The notes under the pieces are model-generated. The model was not told where the DNA came from, ran no database searches, and saw nothing but the letters and a program-made list of their open reading frames with translations. 64,000 nucleotides of DNA from Diplolepis rosae. Its lineage: Eukaryota > Arthropoda > Insecta > Hymenoptera > Diplolepididae. Numbering within the stretch: the stretch's first letter is position 1; each line of letters opens with the position of its first letter. This document shows, one piece after another, positions 11,315-22,817 of this stretch. The position numbers were made by a program, and so were the translations under genes. The stretch spans positions 1,922,001 to 1,986,000 of the forward strand of contig JAPYXD010000581.1 in NCBI GenBank assembly GCA_030998225.1, written 5' to 3'.

Positions 11315-11788
11315 GCTTTATTTAATTAACAAAACACCAAATAGTACAATTGTCACACACAAGAAAAATAAAAATTAAATTAACTTAATATCAAAAACAT
11401 ACACAAAATTATTAAATTTTACCTTTATAAAAGAAGGTTAACTCATGATGAGTATTGTCGAGAATATAAAATTATAATAATTCATGATTTTACTAATAAA
11501 ATGACGTGATGTCATGGAGCCGACGACACTTTGTTTACTAAATTATTAGATTCAAACAGTTAACTTTAAATATTCACAACAGTTATTGTAAACATAGAAT
11601 TTGAAATGTAAGCAGACATCAGCTGGAAAACTATCATGAATTTAATCTATTCAGTAATAAAAAATAAATTCTATTCAAAGTAAATATGTCTTCTTTTTTA
11701 TTTATACTAAATTTATTACATTTTATATACACATTTATTTACATTTTATATGTTAATCTTTTCCGATAGTCAGAGACATAATCATGGT

Positions 11789-12440
11789 TCATAATTTCAT
11801 AATGGTTTCATAATTCATGGTTGAATTCCAATTGATGTTCACAGACAACGGATTCACTGTTTTTTTATTTTTGTGTTCATTAATACAAACTCCTAATGCT
11901 CTCTTAGATTCACCAATATAAGTCACAGGGCAATTTTTACAATTAAATTTGTACACAATATTAGTTTGTTCCCATTTGTTTGTGGAGTCTTTACCCAATT
12001 TTATTATTGATTTCAAAGTTTTGTTAACGACTGGGATAGTTGACATATTGTATTTTTTTTAAATATTAGACAATTTAGCGAAGTTTGTTACGTTGTATGG
12101 CAAACATACCTTTGGTTGATGTCTGTATAAATCTGAACGGTTTTTTTTATTTAGAGAATTTGGAGAGCTGTATTTAATTTTATTCATACGGATTTTTATA
12201 TTTTTATCGATGAAGCTATTTGGATAATCGTTGTTTAATAATATTTGTTTAACAATCTTCAAATTGGCGTTATGAAACGTTTTGAGAGATAAAGATATCA
12301 CTCGGTCAACTAAGTTATAAACAATATTTTTTTTCTGACAAACTGGATGATTGGAAAAGTAATTAATTGTTCTATTTGATGAGGTAGGTTTTTGAAACCA
12401 ATTAGAAATAATTTTATTTTCTTTTATAATATACAGACAT
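11789..12440 (-). pseudogene. Penelope-like RT thumb, linker and GIY-YIG endonuclease
   Basis: On the minus strand 12310-12440 encodes the end of the RT thumb (NWFQKPTSSNRTINYFSNHP). 12059-12301 is the linker, and 11789-12046 the GIY-YIG region (YKFNCKNCPVTYIGESKR followed by INEHKNKK). A stop and frame change near 12050 separate the pieces. The RT palm is absent, so this is a 5'-truncated copy. Confidence 0.85.
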
Positions 12441-12817
12441 CAACCAAAGGTATGTTTGCCATACGACGTAACAAACTTTACTAAATTGTCTGATATTTAA
12501 AAAAAATACAATATGTCAACTATCCCAGTCGTTAACAAAACTGGAATCAATAATAAAATTAGGTCAAGACTCCACAAACAAATGGGAACAAACTAATATT
12601 ATGTACAAATTTAATTGTAAAAATTGCCCTGCGACTTATATTGGTGAATCTAAGAGAGCATTAAGAGTTCGTTTTAATGAAGACAAAAATAAAAAAAAAC
12701 AGTGAATCCATAGTCTGTGAACCTCAGTTGGAATTCAACCATGAATTTGATTCGGAAAATACCAAGATTGTTGATTCTGTCTCTGACTATCGGAAAAGAT
12801 TAACATATAAAATGTAA
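12430..12817 (+). pseudogene. Inverted partial copy of the Penelope-like endonuclease
   Basis: Plus-strand duplicate of the neighbouring minus-strand gene. It encodes MYKFNCKNCPATYIGESKRA and retains more of the C-terminal end (VDSVSDYRKRLTYKM). A frameshift lies near the run of A at 12695. It has no reverse transcriptase. Confidence 0.8.
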
Positions 12818-13241
12818 ATAAATGTGTATATAAAATGTAATAAATTTAGTATAAATAAAAAAGAAGAAATATTTACTTTGAATAGAATTTATTTTTCATT
12901 ACTTAATAGATTAAATTCATGATAGCTTTCCAGCTGATGTCTGTTTACATTTCAAATTCTATGTTTACAATAACTGTTGTGAATATTTAAAGTTAACTGT
13001 TTGAATCTTATAATTTAGTAGACAAAGTGTCGTCGACTCCATGACATCACGTCATTTTATTAGTAAAATCATGAATTATTATAATTTTATATTCTCGACA
13101 ATACTCATCATGAGTTAACCTTCTTTTATAAAGGTAAAATTTAATAATTTTGTGTATGTTTTTGATATTAAGTTAATTTAATTCTTATTTTTCTTGTGTG
13201 TGACAATTTTACTATTTGGTGTTTTGTTAATTAAATAAAGC

Positions 13242-13295
13242 CTGATGAGGTTGGCAAACCCATAGCCAACGAAACGTCGCAACAATTTTGACATT
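13242..13295 (+). ncRNA. Hammerhead-ribozyme-like motif in Penelope-like element 2
   Basis: CTGATGA at 13242-13248 and GAAAC at 13271-13275 bracket a perfect 6-bp stem (GTTGGC with GCCAAC) and a 9-nt loop. GTC follows at once, and GAC about 11 nt further could close a weak stem III. Penelope elements are known to carry hammerhead motifs in their terminal regions. One extra G lies between CTGATGA and the stem, so activity is uncertain. Confidence 0.55.
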
Positions 13296-13689
13296 ATGAA
13301 GAGTTTTCTTCTGTATATTTGACCCTCATTGATCGCAAACCAAGATCTTTTTTAATTAAAAAAAAGGCTATGATTATTCACACTTTCAGGACTCTAGTCT
13401 TTTATAAATCAACATGGTCCTTCGAGCCGGATATGTTTAGCTCAGCTACACATATACTAACGAATACGTGAAAGGGAACGACACTAAATTGTGAAATCAA
13501 GCATAAGATTGATTGAACTGTGATTGTGACATCGAAATGGACGTGATCGTAAAAACAAAAAAAGAGGGAACTGCATTGTGAAATATGTTGGATGCCTTAA
13601 GGAAACGAGCAATCTAACGGGCGGACAAACCAGATGTATTTAAATCAGATATCAAGTGAAGCTCTAGTGACGTCGATATTTGGAGCCAA

Positions 13690-14075
13690 TCTAAACGAAG
13701 CAATTTCAACGTGGTGGCTTCAAACGAAGCAATCCAAACGAAGCAATTTCAGTTTAGTGGCTACAACCAAAGCAATTTCAACGTAGTGGCTTGAAACCAA
13801 GCAGTTTGAACGAAGCAGTCTGAACGAAGCATTCTCAACGTAGTGACTTCAAACAAGGCAATCAAAATGAAGCAATCTCCACGAAACAATCTCAGCATAG
13901 CAGTCTCAACGCAGCCATTCCAACGTGTTAGTTCAACTCGGTGTCCTCAACGTAACAGTTCGACGTAGCAGTGTCGACGTAGCAGTGTCAACGTGGCAGT
14001 CTCAACTTGGGAGTGTTATCGTAATAGTCTATCTTAGTAGTTAACGTGCAATTTCAACGTGGTACATTCATCGAG
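13690..14075. repeat. Imperfect short tandem repeats in the BEL/Pao leader
   Basis: A run of degenerate units of about 14 to 22 nt. The first half is built on CGAAGCAATYT and TTTCAACGTRGTGGC; the second grades into CAACGTAGCAGT and TCGACGTAGCAGTGT. It lies in the untranslated leader upstream of gag. No reading frame is implied. Confidence 0.75.
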
Positions 14076-14235
14076 ACATCGATAAAACAAAAGGAATCAA
14101 CTCATCGTCTTCAAGGTTAGAACGGAGTTCAAGAAAAAAGTAAGTCACTTACTGCATAGCGTGCCACTATCCTCTCCGTGAATTATTTCTCCGTAAAATT
14201 TAATCATATCTGTAGCGCTTTCTGAAACGTAAGAG

Positions 14236-15630
14236 ATGGATCCCAATATCGAACAAAGAGTCAAGTTATTAGTTAGACAACGGGCTCCCTTAAAATCAAA
14301 ATTAATGAGATTCCAGACGTTTATTGGAAGACCTAGCGAAGAACTGTATAAAGAACAAATAAAATCGAAAATAGCAGAATTGGATCGAGCTTTAGAGAAT
14401 TTTAAAATCATTCAATCGGAAATTGAAGCATTAGTTTCAGAATCGCAACTAGAGATAGAATACTCGAAAAGAACCGACTTTGACGATAGCGTGTACGATA
14501 ACATAGTGCGAGCGCGGAACTTAATACAATGCATAGATCTTGGTAATGTTAGAAATCGAGCACAGAATTTGGCACTCTCAACTAACGCAAATTTGAGCTT
14601 AATAGAACTTTAAAATCAGGCTTTATTAAGTCAATCCTTGACGTCCAATTCAGACACAGTTGCTAACTCGCACGATAATGCACTCTCAAATGCATCCCGA
14701 AACGACTCTCATATTAAAGTGCCTGCCATGCATCTACTGCAATTTAGCGGTTCGTATGAATCATGGCCAGGATTTTCCGATTCCTTTAAGTCAGGCGTCC
14801 ATGAAAATCCATTATTTCGTGACACTCAGAAGCTGATCTACTTGAGATCATTTTTATCAGGAAAAGATCTAGAAAAAATCGAATCTTTAGAAACCACGGC
14901 CACGAATTATCAAATAGTTTGGTCAATTGTCGAGAAATATTATGATGATCCGATATCGATTATAAACAATCAAGTTAAAGCCTTCTCCCACTTAAAACCG
15001 CTTATAAAGGGCACCTCCGAGTCAATAGGGAAAATTGTGGACGAGACAAATAAACATTATTGAGCAGTAAAGGCATTAAACAAACCTTTCTCAAAGGCCT
15101 TTCCGATTTACGCTATAATCTCTAAATTAGACGAACAATCTCGAATGAAATGGAAGGAACAAAATCAGGGCAATGCACTTCCGACTATGGACGAATTACT
15201 TGAATTTCTGCACTCACGTCGAAAGATTTTAGAAGTTATGCATTCAGAAAGATTCGAAAAACCGGGAACATTAACATCGAACAGTGGTCCTCAATCGCAC
15301 CTCGCGCAACGTCAAATAAATTCAAATCGACTCACGCTCAATTACACAACCCGAAATAGCCTACCGTACTGTCATTTGTGTAAATACGGTCACTATACTC
15401 AGAATTGTGAAAAACTTTTAAGGGCAAGCGCGAATGAAAGAAACGAAATAGTAAAAAACGCGAAGCTTTGCTTTGATTGTCTAAGATCAAACCACTTAAT
15501 CAAATCGTGCACTTCAAATAACTGCAAAAGGTGTAGTGGAAAACACCATACACTTTTGCAAAGGGAAACACAAATTGCAAACAATCTAATCAAGAAAATC
15601 GATCAATCCAAACTACTCAGGCTAACGTAG
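14236..15630 (+). pseudogene. BEL/Pao gag
   Basis: The capsid-like gag protein of a Pao element. It starts MDPNIEQRVKLLVRQRAPLK with a coiled N-terminal region, then a DUF1759-type region (LLQFSGSYESWPGFSDSF) and three Cys-rich knuckles near the end: CHLCKYGHYTQNC, CFDCLRSNHLIKSC and CKRCSGKHH. Stops at 14611 and 15061 and a frame change between 15063 and 15145 break it. The role would be packaging of element RNA. Confidence 0.88.
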
Positions 15631-15639
15631 TCAGCTTGA

Positions 15640-18600
15640 CGGCAAACGTTGACACAGAAATCTTACTGGCTACCACGATCGTCACGGTGTTTGACAGGAG
15701 CGTCGATCCTCATCCTTGTAGATTATTCATTAATTCATGTTCTCAGCCTCATTTTATGACTAAACGAATGGCCTCAAGACTCGGATTTGAACCAGAAAAA
15801 TCGATATAACGATCGGTGGCGTGAATAGGGCAAAATCGCACGTCAACAGTTCAATCAATGCTGTCATTAAATCACGAATTAATGAATTTTCACTTTCTGC
15901 AAAATTTCTATTAGTGGATGACGTCGCTGATGTTCCCTCTGGACGTCATATAAACAAAAAGCAATTGAAAATCCCCTCCAACATTTGTCTCGCAGATCCG
16001 GAATTTCACAAGCCGGCGAGAATCGATTCTTTTATCGGAGCAGAGCATTTCTATCGACTCTTATCCGTAGGTCAAATCGAAATCGGGCCTCATGCTACCA
16101 TTCTACAAAAAAACACAGTTTAGGTGGATTATTTCGGGAAAGGTTGCTTTGGGAAATCACAAGGAAACTCTAATGTGCAATCTCTCGATGGACGCTTTGA
16201 ATAATCAAGTGAATAGGTTCTGGGAGATCGAAGAAAGGCCCGCTCAAAAAATCCTATCGAATGCCCCACCACCCAATAATTAAGAAATCAAGTCTAACAA
16301 CTAAACTACGTACTGTTTTCGATGCTTTGACAAACACTTCGAACGATATTTCATTACATGAGAGCCTGATGGTGGGCCCTATGATCCAAGAGGATCTTTT
16401 ATCAATACTTCTTCGCTTCCGTTCGCACATCTACGCCGTTATTGCAGACATGGCAAAAATGTACCGCCAAATTTCACTCCATCCTAACAATAGAATTTTT
16501 GAAAAAATTTTGTGGCACATGAATCCGAAAAAACCTATCAAGACCTACAAATTACATACCGTAACTCATGGTGTATCTTCCTCATCGTTTTTAGCAACGC
16601 GCACTCTAAAACAATTAGCCGACGACGGAGCCGACGCGTATCCACAGGCTAGCATTATCCTAAAAGAGGACTTTTACGTCGACGATCTCTTGACCAAGGC
16701 CAAAACAATCGAGGAAGCAAAACAATTAATCTCTGAATTGATTAGCATCTCTCAGGCAGGAGGCTTTCAGCTTAGACAATGGGCTTCTAATGAGCCTCTA
16801 TCTCAAATTAGATAAGGACACCACAACCAAAACTCGGAGTAGATTGGTATCCAAGCGGTGATTCTATAGTACTATTTATACAGTAAATAGTATGAGTTCA
16901 TCTAGCAAAATAACAAAGAGAAGTATTCTTTCCGAAATCGCGAAATTATTCGATCCACTAGGCCTATTGGGCCCTATCATCGTGCGAGCGAAAATAATAA
17001 TGCAGCGTCTTTGGCAACTTGCAGTTGTTGAACGATATTAAGTTTGATCGGCGAGCAATTATTAAAGATTATGTAGATTTACAAATACATTGTTTCAGCG
17101 ATGGGAGCGATAAGGCCTACGGGGCCTGTATCTATTTAAGATCAGTTGACAAGCGGGGAGAAACTTTGTCGCGACTTTTGTGCTCCAAATCACGAGTTGC
17201 TCCTCTAAAATCATTATCGTTTCCTCGATTGGAACTATGTGCCGCGTTATTATCCGCGAAGTTGTTTAAAGCAGTCACTCATGCTCTGCGACGTTTAAAG
17301 TTCAGTAAAATCGTGTTCTGATTGGATTCAATGATCGTACTACATTGGATAGGTGCTCCGTCTCACTTATTGAAAACATTCGCATCAAACCGCGTTTCTA
17401 AGATACAAAAATTAACCGCGCATCACGACTCGCGACACATCCGATCAGAACAGAATCCTGCTGATCTCATCTCTCCAGATCTGGCACCCGCGGACATAAT
17501 TCGAAATCAGTTCTAGCAACACGGTCCAGAATGGTTAAAGGAAAGCGAAAAAAGTTGGCCAAAAACTGAACTTGAATGTGTCGACATTCCCGAGCAACGC
17601 ACTAATATGGTCGCCATTTCTCTTGTCAATAATGCATTGCGAACTCTTTTAGAAAAATTTAAATCGTTCAACACCTTAAAACGAGCATTAGCATACTGCA
17701 TGCGCTTCATAAATATCAAGGTTTACAAGACCATCGTAAAAGGATGGCTCTCAGCAACCGAGCTCAGAGCTGCAGCGAATCGCATAGTGAAACTTGTGCA
17801 GCTCGAAGCGTTCCCCAACGAATTACGAATCTTAAACACGTAACAGCAAGTAGAAGGAAAACTCGACCCTTTAGCCCCTTTCGTGGACTCGGAGGAAATT
17901 ATGAGAGTAGGGGGAAGAGTATCAAACTCTGATCCACCGTATTACGCTAAGCACCCTGCGTTGTTGCTTTCAAAGCATAACATAACAGCCTCGAAAATCC
18001 GTGAGCATCATGTGAAAAATCTTCACGATGGCACGCAAGGCCACTTTATTCTTTCCGAAAATGTTATTGGATCATCAATGGACGAAGTGTAGTAAAAAAC
18101 GTGATTAAGAGATGCATTATCTGTTGTAGAGCAAAACCAAAAATACCAAGCTATGTTATGGGAAACCTTCCGAAAGATCGTCTCGTTTTTGATCGGCCGT
18201 TCTTGCGTACTGGAGTTGATTACTGCGGGCCATTTTACATTAAAGAAAAGCGCTTCCGAAACAGAAATAAGGTAAAGGTTCACGCTGCCATATTCGTGTG
18301 TTTTGCCACAAAGGTCCTGCATATTGAACTTGTTAGTGATCTAACTTCCGAGGCCTTTTTGGCAGCTTTAAGACGGTTTTTCGCTAGAAGAGGAAAAAGT
18401 TCGGATTTATATTCAGATAATGCGACTAACTTTCAGGAAGCAAAACGGGAAATTGACCACATATGTACATTATTAAAATCACAGTCACACAATGAAAAAA
18501 TCGCGAACATTTGAGGATCTACTCACTTACGTTGCGGAAATCGAAGCAGTGCTCAATTCCAGCCATCTTACTCCCCTCTCCCCTGATCCCAATGACCTAA

Positions 18601-19006
18601 GTGCCTTGACACCTAGCCACTTCCTAATTGGTGACACTCTAACGAGCATGCCAGAGCACAATCTCCAGAAAATGCCAGTAAGACGTCTTTCATCTTGGCA
18701 GCACGTGCAGTAGATGCGCCAGCACTTCTGGAATCGCTGGCACAATGAGTATTTATATGAATTGACTGTGTGCAAAAAATGGCACACTGGATCTACCAGA
18801 AACATCAAGATTGGCACACTCGTTACTCTTAAAGAAGATAATACCCCCCCCCCCCCCCTCCCCCTTTGCGGTGGGCTTTTGGTAGAATAATTGCAATTCA
18901 TCCAGATAGCGAAGGTGTCACTGGGGTGGTGACCATCAAAAATGCGCGTGGCGAATACAAAAGAAGCGTGAAGAAGATTTCTCCACTTCCTATAGATACT
19001 GAATAA
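15640..19006 (+). pseudogene. BEL/Pao pol: protease, RT, RNase H, integrase
   Basis: Domains run in the expected order. A protease-like segment lies at 15640-16130; its active site reads LFINSCSQ, with Asn where an Asp-Ser/Thr-Gly Asp is expected. RT is at 16261-16815 (KKSSLTTKLRTVFDA, then FYVDDLL with the catalytic YVDD). RNase H is at 17019-17516 (HCFSDGSDKAYGAC, FPRLELCAA). Integrase follows at about 17880-18514, with a zinc region (RCIICCRAKP) and core Asp (GVDYCGPF, LYSDNATNF). The C-terminal DUF5641-like region at 18492-19006 includes SHFLIGDTL and KKISPLPIDTE. A run of C at 18846-18858 and more than ten stops or frameshifts inactivate it. Confidence 0.9.
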
Positions 19007-19009
19007 TAA

Positions 19010-20085
19010 AGATCAGCTGTCATTGATTCTCAGGTCGTTCTTCGTATATTGGAGTTCTCAAAATCATTGTAGGTGTTTACTTGTTCCTTGTATTTCTATG
19101 CGTAACTATGTAAAGGGTTCTTATGTTCAGACTTATCCCTTGTCATTTGTAGAATATTCCAATTTATCATTTCGAACACAATGTTTATAATGTTTGTACG
19201 AAGGATTTTTGATCGAATTTAAGATTTATATTAAGGTGTACTTTCCCATAATAAAGAGCTGAGATTTTCAGGTCCTACTTCGAACCCATGCAATAAAATC
19301 GGTTTTTCCCAGCAATGAAGAGATTAGAAATCGACGAACCCACTGTAAACGACTATTAGGACCTTTCCTTGTAAACCTTTAGAACAGATGTGACTTTATC
19401 ACCTTTCCTGAATAATTGCTATGATAGGGCGGTCAAATATTAGAATCTCCACCCCCGCACCAATTATAAGATTGATGCTCCCACTCAAGAATTTTTGAAG
19501 GAGTCCTTTTCACTACTGTTAGCATATCACAGTTAGGTGTAAATTGCAGTGTTGCACGACCTACAAGTCGGCCGCTGGCATAGCTTTGGTGACTATACGT
19601 ATTCACACATACTACGAATTCTAAGCCAGTAGCGCACGAAAATTTTCACCATGCGAGCCCATGAAATTTTTTCAAAACAGCATAGCTCGACGGCGCCCCA
19701 CGGAACTCTACTATTTATACGGGAAAAATTCTTACCTTGAGCCTGCCATTAGTCATTCGATACATACATACATAAACAGCATACAAATATATTTACACCA
19801 TTCAGTCGTAACCAATCATATTTTTAATCATAAATACACTTAAGGGGTTATATATCTTTTTCTGGCTCAATAAATCAAAAAAATTTGTATTGCTTATTTT
19901 TAAAGTACATACTTTTAACAATGTTTCTGCAAAATTTCATCGAGATCGGGGAACTAGAACCTAAGATACGGCCGTTCATAGCGCGCAGTTTCTGGAACTA
20001 CTTAATGTCGACCTAAAACTTTAAACGCGATTATCTCGGAATCGTATTTTTGAAAAAATGCCATCGTGGTGAGCACGATATCTCG
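19010..20085. other. Unassigned sequence between BEL/Pao and Tc1-like remnant
   Basis: This may contain a decayed 3' LTR of the BEL/Pao element, but no 5' counterpart was found. No gene is recognised. The part from about 19990 carries degenerate sequence leading into the Tc1-like transposase. Confidence 0.4.
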
Positions 20086-20087
20086 CT

Positions 20088-20682
20088 AGTGACGTTGCTT
20101 CTGAGACAGTGCGAAATATTTTAAAAAGCATTAATTTCCATCTTTACAAAGTTCATCTGGTACAAGAGCTCAATAAAGACGATCCTGATCGTCGGGTTGA
20201 ATTTTGTGAAATTATGATGGACAGAATTGATAGAGATCCTCTTTTCTTGTATAATACAGTATTTTCAGATGAAGCTACTTTTACTTTAAAAGGTGAAGTT
20301 AACAGGCAAAATTTAGATATTGGTCCGACACAAATCCTGATTGGATGTTGGAAAGTCACATACAATATCCACAAAAGATTAATGTTTGGGCCGGTATCTT
20401 GAATGATACATTGATAAGCCCTTTCTTGATCGATGGTAATCTCAATGCCCGTGCATATGAAGAGCTTCTCAGAAACGAAATTGTACCAAGAATAAGAGAG
20501 ATTATTTAATGAGCAAAGTATATTCAACACAACCCCAAAGCTTAGACGAATTGCAGAATCGGATTCTGCAAGAGGCTACTTTGATTGATAGGGAGATGAT
20601 TCGTAATGCTGTAACTCATTTTTACAATCGCATAGCTTTTTGCCAAGAAGCTCAAGATTTTCAGTTCGAACATCTTCACTGA
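20088..20682 (+). pseudogene. Tc1/mariner-superfamily transposase remnant
   Basis: Reads HLYKVHLVQELNKDDPDRR, then FSDEATFTLKGEVNRQN with a first catalytic Asp. After a frameshift near 20310 it continues INVWAGILNDTLISPFLIDG to EIVPRIREII. The second and third Asp region is deleted; the end resumes with SLDELQNRILQEATLIDREM and finishes EHLH. It is related to, but distinct from, the DD41D copies at 939 and 9110. Confidence 0.82.
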
Positions 20683-20867
20683 AGCGTGTGAGGCATGGGG
20701 ACTCACGCTAATCAAGCACCCCGAAACGTGAGAGGCAAGGGGACTCACAATAATCAAGCACCCCAAAGGGAACAGAATTTACTACATCCACGTCGTTGTT
20801 CCTGGGTAATGCTAAACGTAAACGTAAACTGCTTGGAAAAAACCTTGAATAACCTTGAAGATCATCA

Positions 20868-21425
20868 CCAAGATCAATACAGAGCTCACCAATGAATTTC
20901 TCATTGAACTTCACTTCAGGAATTACACTGACCTCTTGGAAAACTGTTAATTTCAAATAACCTCTAACTGACCTGGAACGTTACAATTGACCTATGACTT
21001 GGGTACGTACTTGAACGTAGTATTTTTCGCTCTATCGATTGCAGATGTGAAAAAAGGGGGTTTCCATTTTTAAAAAACAAAGTTGACCTTCAAAAAGCCA
21101 TAAAGGTCGACTTCAAGGTCAAAATGAAGGTCGCCATTGAATTCCCCGTTGAAAAATACTTCAGGAATTGCACTGACCTCTTGGAAAACTTTGTTTATTT
21201 CAAATAACCTGTAATTGACCTTGAACTTTACAATTGACCTATGACTTGGGTACGTATCTGAACGTAGAATTTTTCGCTCTATCGATTGCAGATGTAAAAG
21301 AAGGGAGTTTCCATTTAAAAAAACAAAGTTGACCTTCAAAAAGCCATGAAGGTCAACTTCAAGGTCAAAATGAAGATCACCATTGAATTCCTCGTTGGAA
21401 TTTACTTCAGGAATGACCTTCACTT
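20868..21425. repeat. Tandem repeat (about 247 bp) rich in AGGTCA half-sites
   Basis: Two full units and a partial third share CACTTCAGGAATTRCACTGACC, TGACTTGGGTACGTA and TTTTCGCTCTATCGATTGCAGATGT. Each unit has a cluster of AGGTCA half-sites in both orientations, including CTTCAAGGTCA, which contains TCAAGGTCA, the consensus of FTZ-F1/ERR-type nuclear receptors. It probably belongs to the 3' part of the Tc1-like element ending at 21480. It also lies 1.0 to 1.5 kb upstream of gene 1. Confidence 0.75.
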
Positions 21426-21444
21426 TTTTGAAAAATATTTTACC

Positions 21445-21480
21445 GTCTCGTCCCTGGACTTTTTAGACACCCTGTATAGT
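21445..21480. repeat. Probable right end of the Tc1-like element
   Basis: Ends ...TTTTTAGACACCCTGTATA. GACACCCTGTA followed by TA is a common right terminus of insect Tc1-like elements. The matching left end upstream of 20088 was not found. Confidence 0.5.
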
Positions 21481-21485
21481 AAAAT

Positions 21486-21985
21486 AAGTGGTGTTTAGTG
21501 TAGATTGCTTCCTCGTAGTGCACCCTGGATTATGCTAAATAATCTACTTATTTGTAGTTATGATAATGTTTATTTCTTTAATTTTTAGATATGGTGTTAC
21601 CGGTATTATAATTTTAAGAAAGGCCATCAGGCCAGAAACCGGAAAAGCCATCGATTTTACTCTCATTATTTCTTTAATGCTTAAAAAAACGCACCTTGAA
21701 ACATAGTTTCTTTATTTTGTTTATTTAAGATATACAAATGCCCTTCCTCATAGCCCTTACCATGTCTTTTAATTTTCTTTCAAGAAAAAAATTCTTTTTA
21801 TACTCTATATTATAAAAAAATAAGCAAAAACTATGTTACACCCATCCTTTTGGCTCAAATGTAGTCGCTTAGTATATACAAGTAGATACATAAGTCTGTC
21901 CTTTTTTAATGGTCTACTTTATGTTACAACTTAAATTTAGCCGGTATGTAGACGTGAATTAAAACTTTTTTTTACAGTGTATGAT
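21486..21985. other. AT-rich 5' flank of gene 1
   Basis: No coding frame or repeat boundary is recognised. The block that is paralogous to the gene 2 upstream region begins at about 21986. Confidence 0.45.
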
Positions 21986-22388
21986 TAGAAAGAGACAAAG
22001 ACATAGTCTATGCAAGCGAAGCCGCAGGCAAAAGCTAGAATAATTATTAATATAATATAAATTGGTATAATTAATATTAATATGCGTTTTAAATAATGAA
22101 ATATAAGAATTAATAGACTTTATTGAAATAAAAACGCATGTGTATTTTTGAATTCAAATAGAAGATTGAATTTTCAAGATAAAAGTTATTTAAACTCGAA
22201 ATACATTGTTAATAGTGCAAACAGGAATAAGAAGCTGAAAGAATACTTATCAATGTATGTACATAATTATGTACATATTCGTATGGCAAACAAAAACTAG
22301 GTAGGAAAAGATTATATAAATTGTTTTTAAGAATGTAAGGTCCTTCTCATACAAGCTATTGACGTGAATAAGTAACCAAGGAGTAAAA
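21986..22388 (+). promoter_or_regulatory. Gene 1 upstream region and core promoter
   Basis: A TATA box (TATATAAAT, 22313-22321) lies about 30 bp upstream of a plausible initiator (CTTCTCATAC, around 22345), and the ATG follows at 22389. The whole block from GACAAAGACATAGTCTA onward recurs upstream of gene 2 at 53066-53184, 54403-54616 and 55604-55673, where it is interrupted by a mariner and a foldback element. Gene 1 therefore shows the uninterrupted arrangement. Confidence 0.75.
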
Positions 22389-22446
22389 ATGTGGAAAATC
22401 CGTGCTGCTATCCTCTGCGCCTTTATAGGCATTTCTAACGCAGTGG
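22389..22446 (+). CDS. Serine protease homolog gene 1, exon 1 (signal peptide)
   Basis: Exon 1 encodes a signal peptide, MWKIRAAILCAFIGISNAV, with cleavage likely after SNA, and ends in phase 1 at a GTAAGT donor. The assembled five-exon CDS is 834 nt and 277 residues, the length of a single-domain secreted chymotrypsin-like protein; there is no clip domain. In the assembled product Cys42 to Cys58 spacing is exactly 16 with Tyr at position 57 instead of His. Asp102 is kept (HDFSLLKL), and Ser195 is Phe (QDFGGAV). It is thus a non-catalytic serine protease homolog, probably secreted. Such homologs act as cofactors, binding proteins or venom/immune proteins in insects; the specific role is unknown. 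Intron 1 is 12.6 kb. Confidence 0.85.
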
Positions 22447-22817
22447 GTAAGTAATATCCCATACAGAAATTTTGTTCTGGCCATGGTCGGGTCCAAATAC
22501 ACATAACCAGGGCCGGAATTGGCCATCCGGGTTCAAATTGGGTCACGTGTTTCATTATCGATCTGGGCCATGCCTGGATCTTTCTGCACAGGATGTTTCA
22601 TTATTGAATTAATAAATAAATTCGTTTTTATATGCATGTATACGAATAGAAATTTGATGGTTGGAAATACTGTTTTTGACGATAATTAGGAATTTCTGCC
22701 AGTTAGTCCCAAAAATGTGCTACTTAATATAACACGTTTAGGGAAATATTACCAAGAATGATAGTAAAAATTGAAAAATTATATGCCAACTTTTTTTTGG
22801 GCAAAACATACCTTTAA

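Larger units (their letters stand above)
11217..13339. mobile_element. Penelope-like element 2, inverted pair
   Basis: Two 3' portions of a second Penelope-like family lie tail-out: a minus-strand copy (about 11217-12440) and a plus-strand copy (about 12430-13339). The outer ends are near-identical inverted sequences (TTTGCGATCAATGAGGGTCA and its complement). Each arm carries a linker, a GIY-YIG endonuclease, an AT-rich tail and a hammerhead-like motif. Only the end of the reverse transcriptase is left. It lies between a truncated mariner and the BEL/Pao element. Confidence 0.85.
13405..19006 (+). mobile_element. BEL/Pao LTR retrotransposon, decayed
   Basis: A gag-pol order typical of BEL/Pao runs from 14236 to 19006. 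The leader begins near TGGTCCTTCGAGCCGG at about 13410, a motif I recall from Pao leaders. No pair of LTRs could be matched between 13340-13410 and 19010-19400, so the LTRs are missing, truncated at the Penelope junction, or too diverged to see by eye. Many stops and frameshifts show an old copy. Confidence 0.85.

Noticed and set aside
19020..19400. 3' LTR of the BEL/Pao element
   Set aside because: No matching sequence could be found upstream of gag by eye, so an LTR pair is not claimed.
20153..20530. 125-codon minus-strand frame
   Set aside because: Antisense shadow of the Tc1-like transposase remnant.
22250..22555. 101-codon minus-strand frame over exon 1 of gene 1
   Set aside because: It overlaps the promoter and signal-peptide exon in antisense and has no family pattern.
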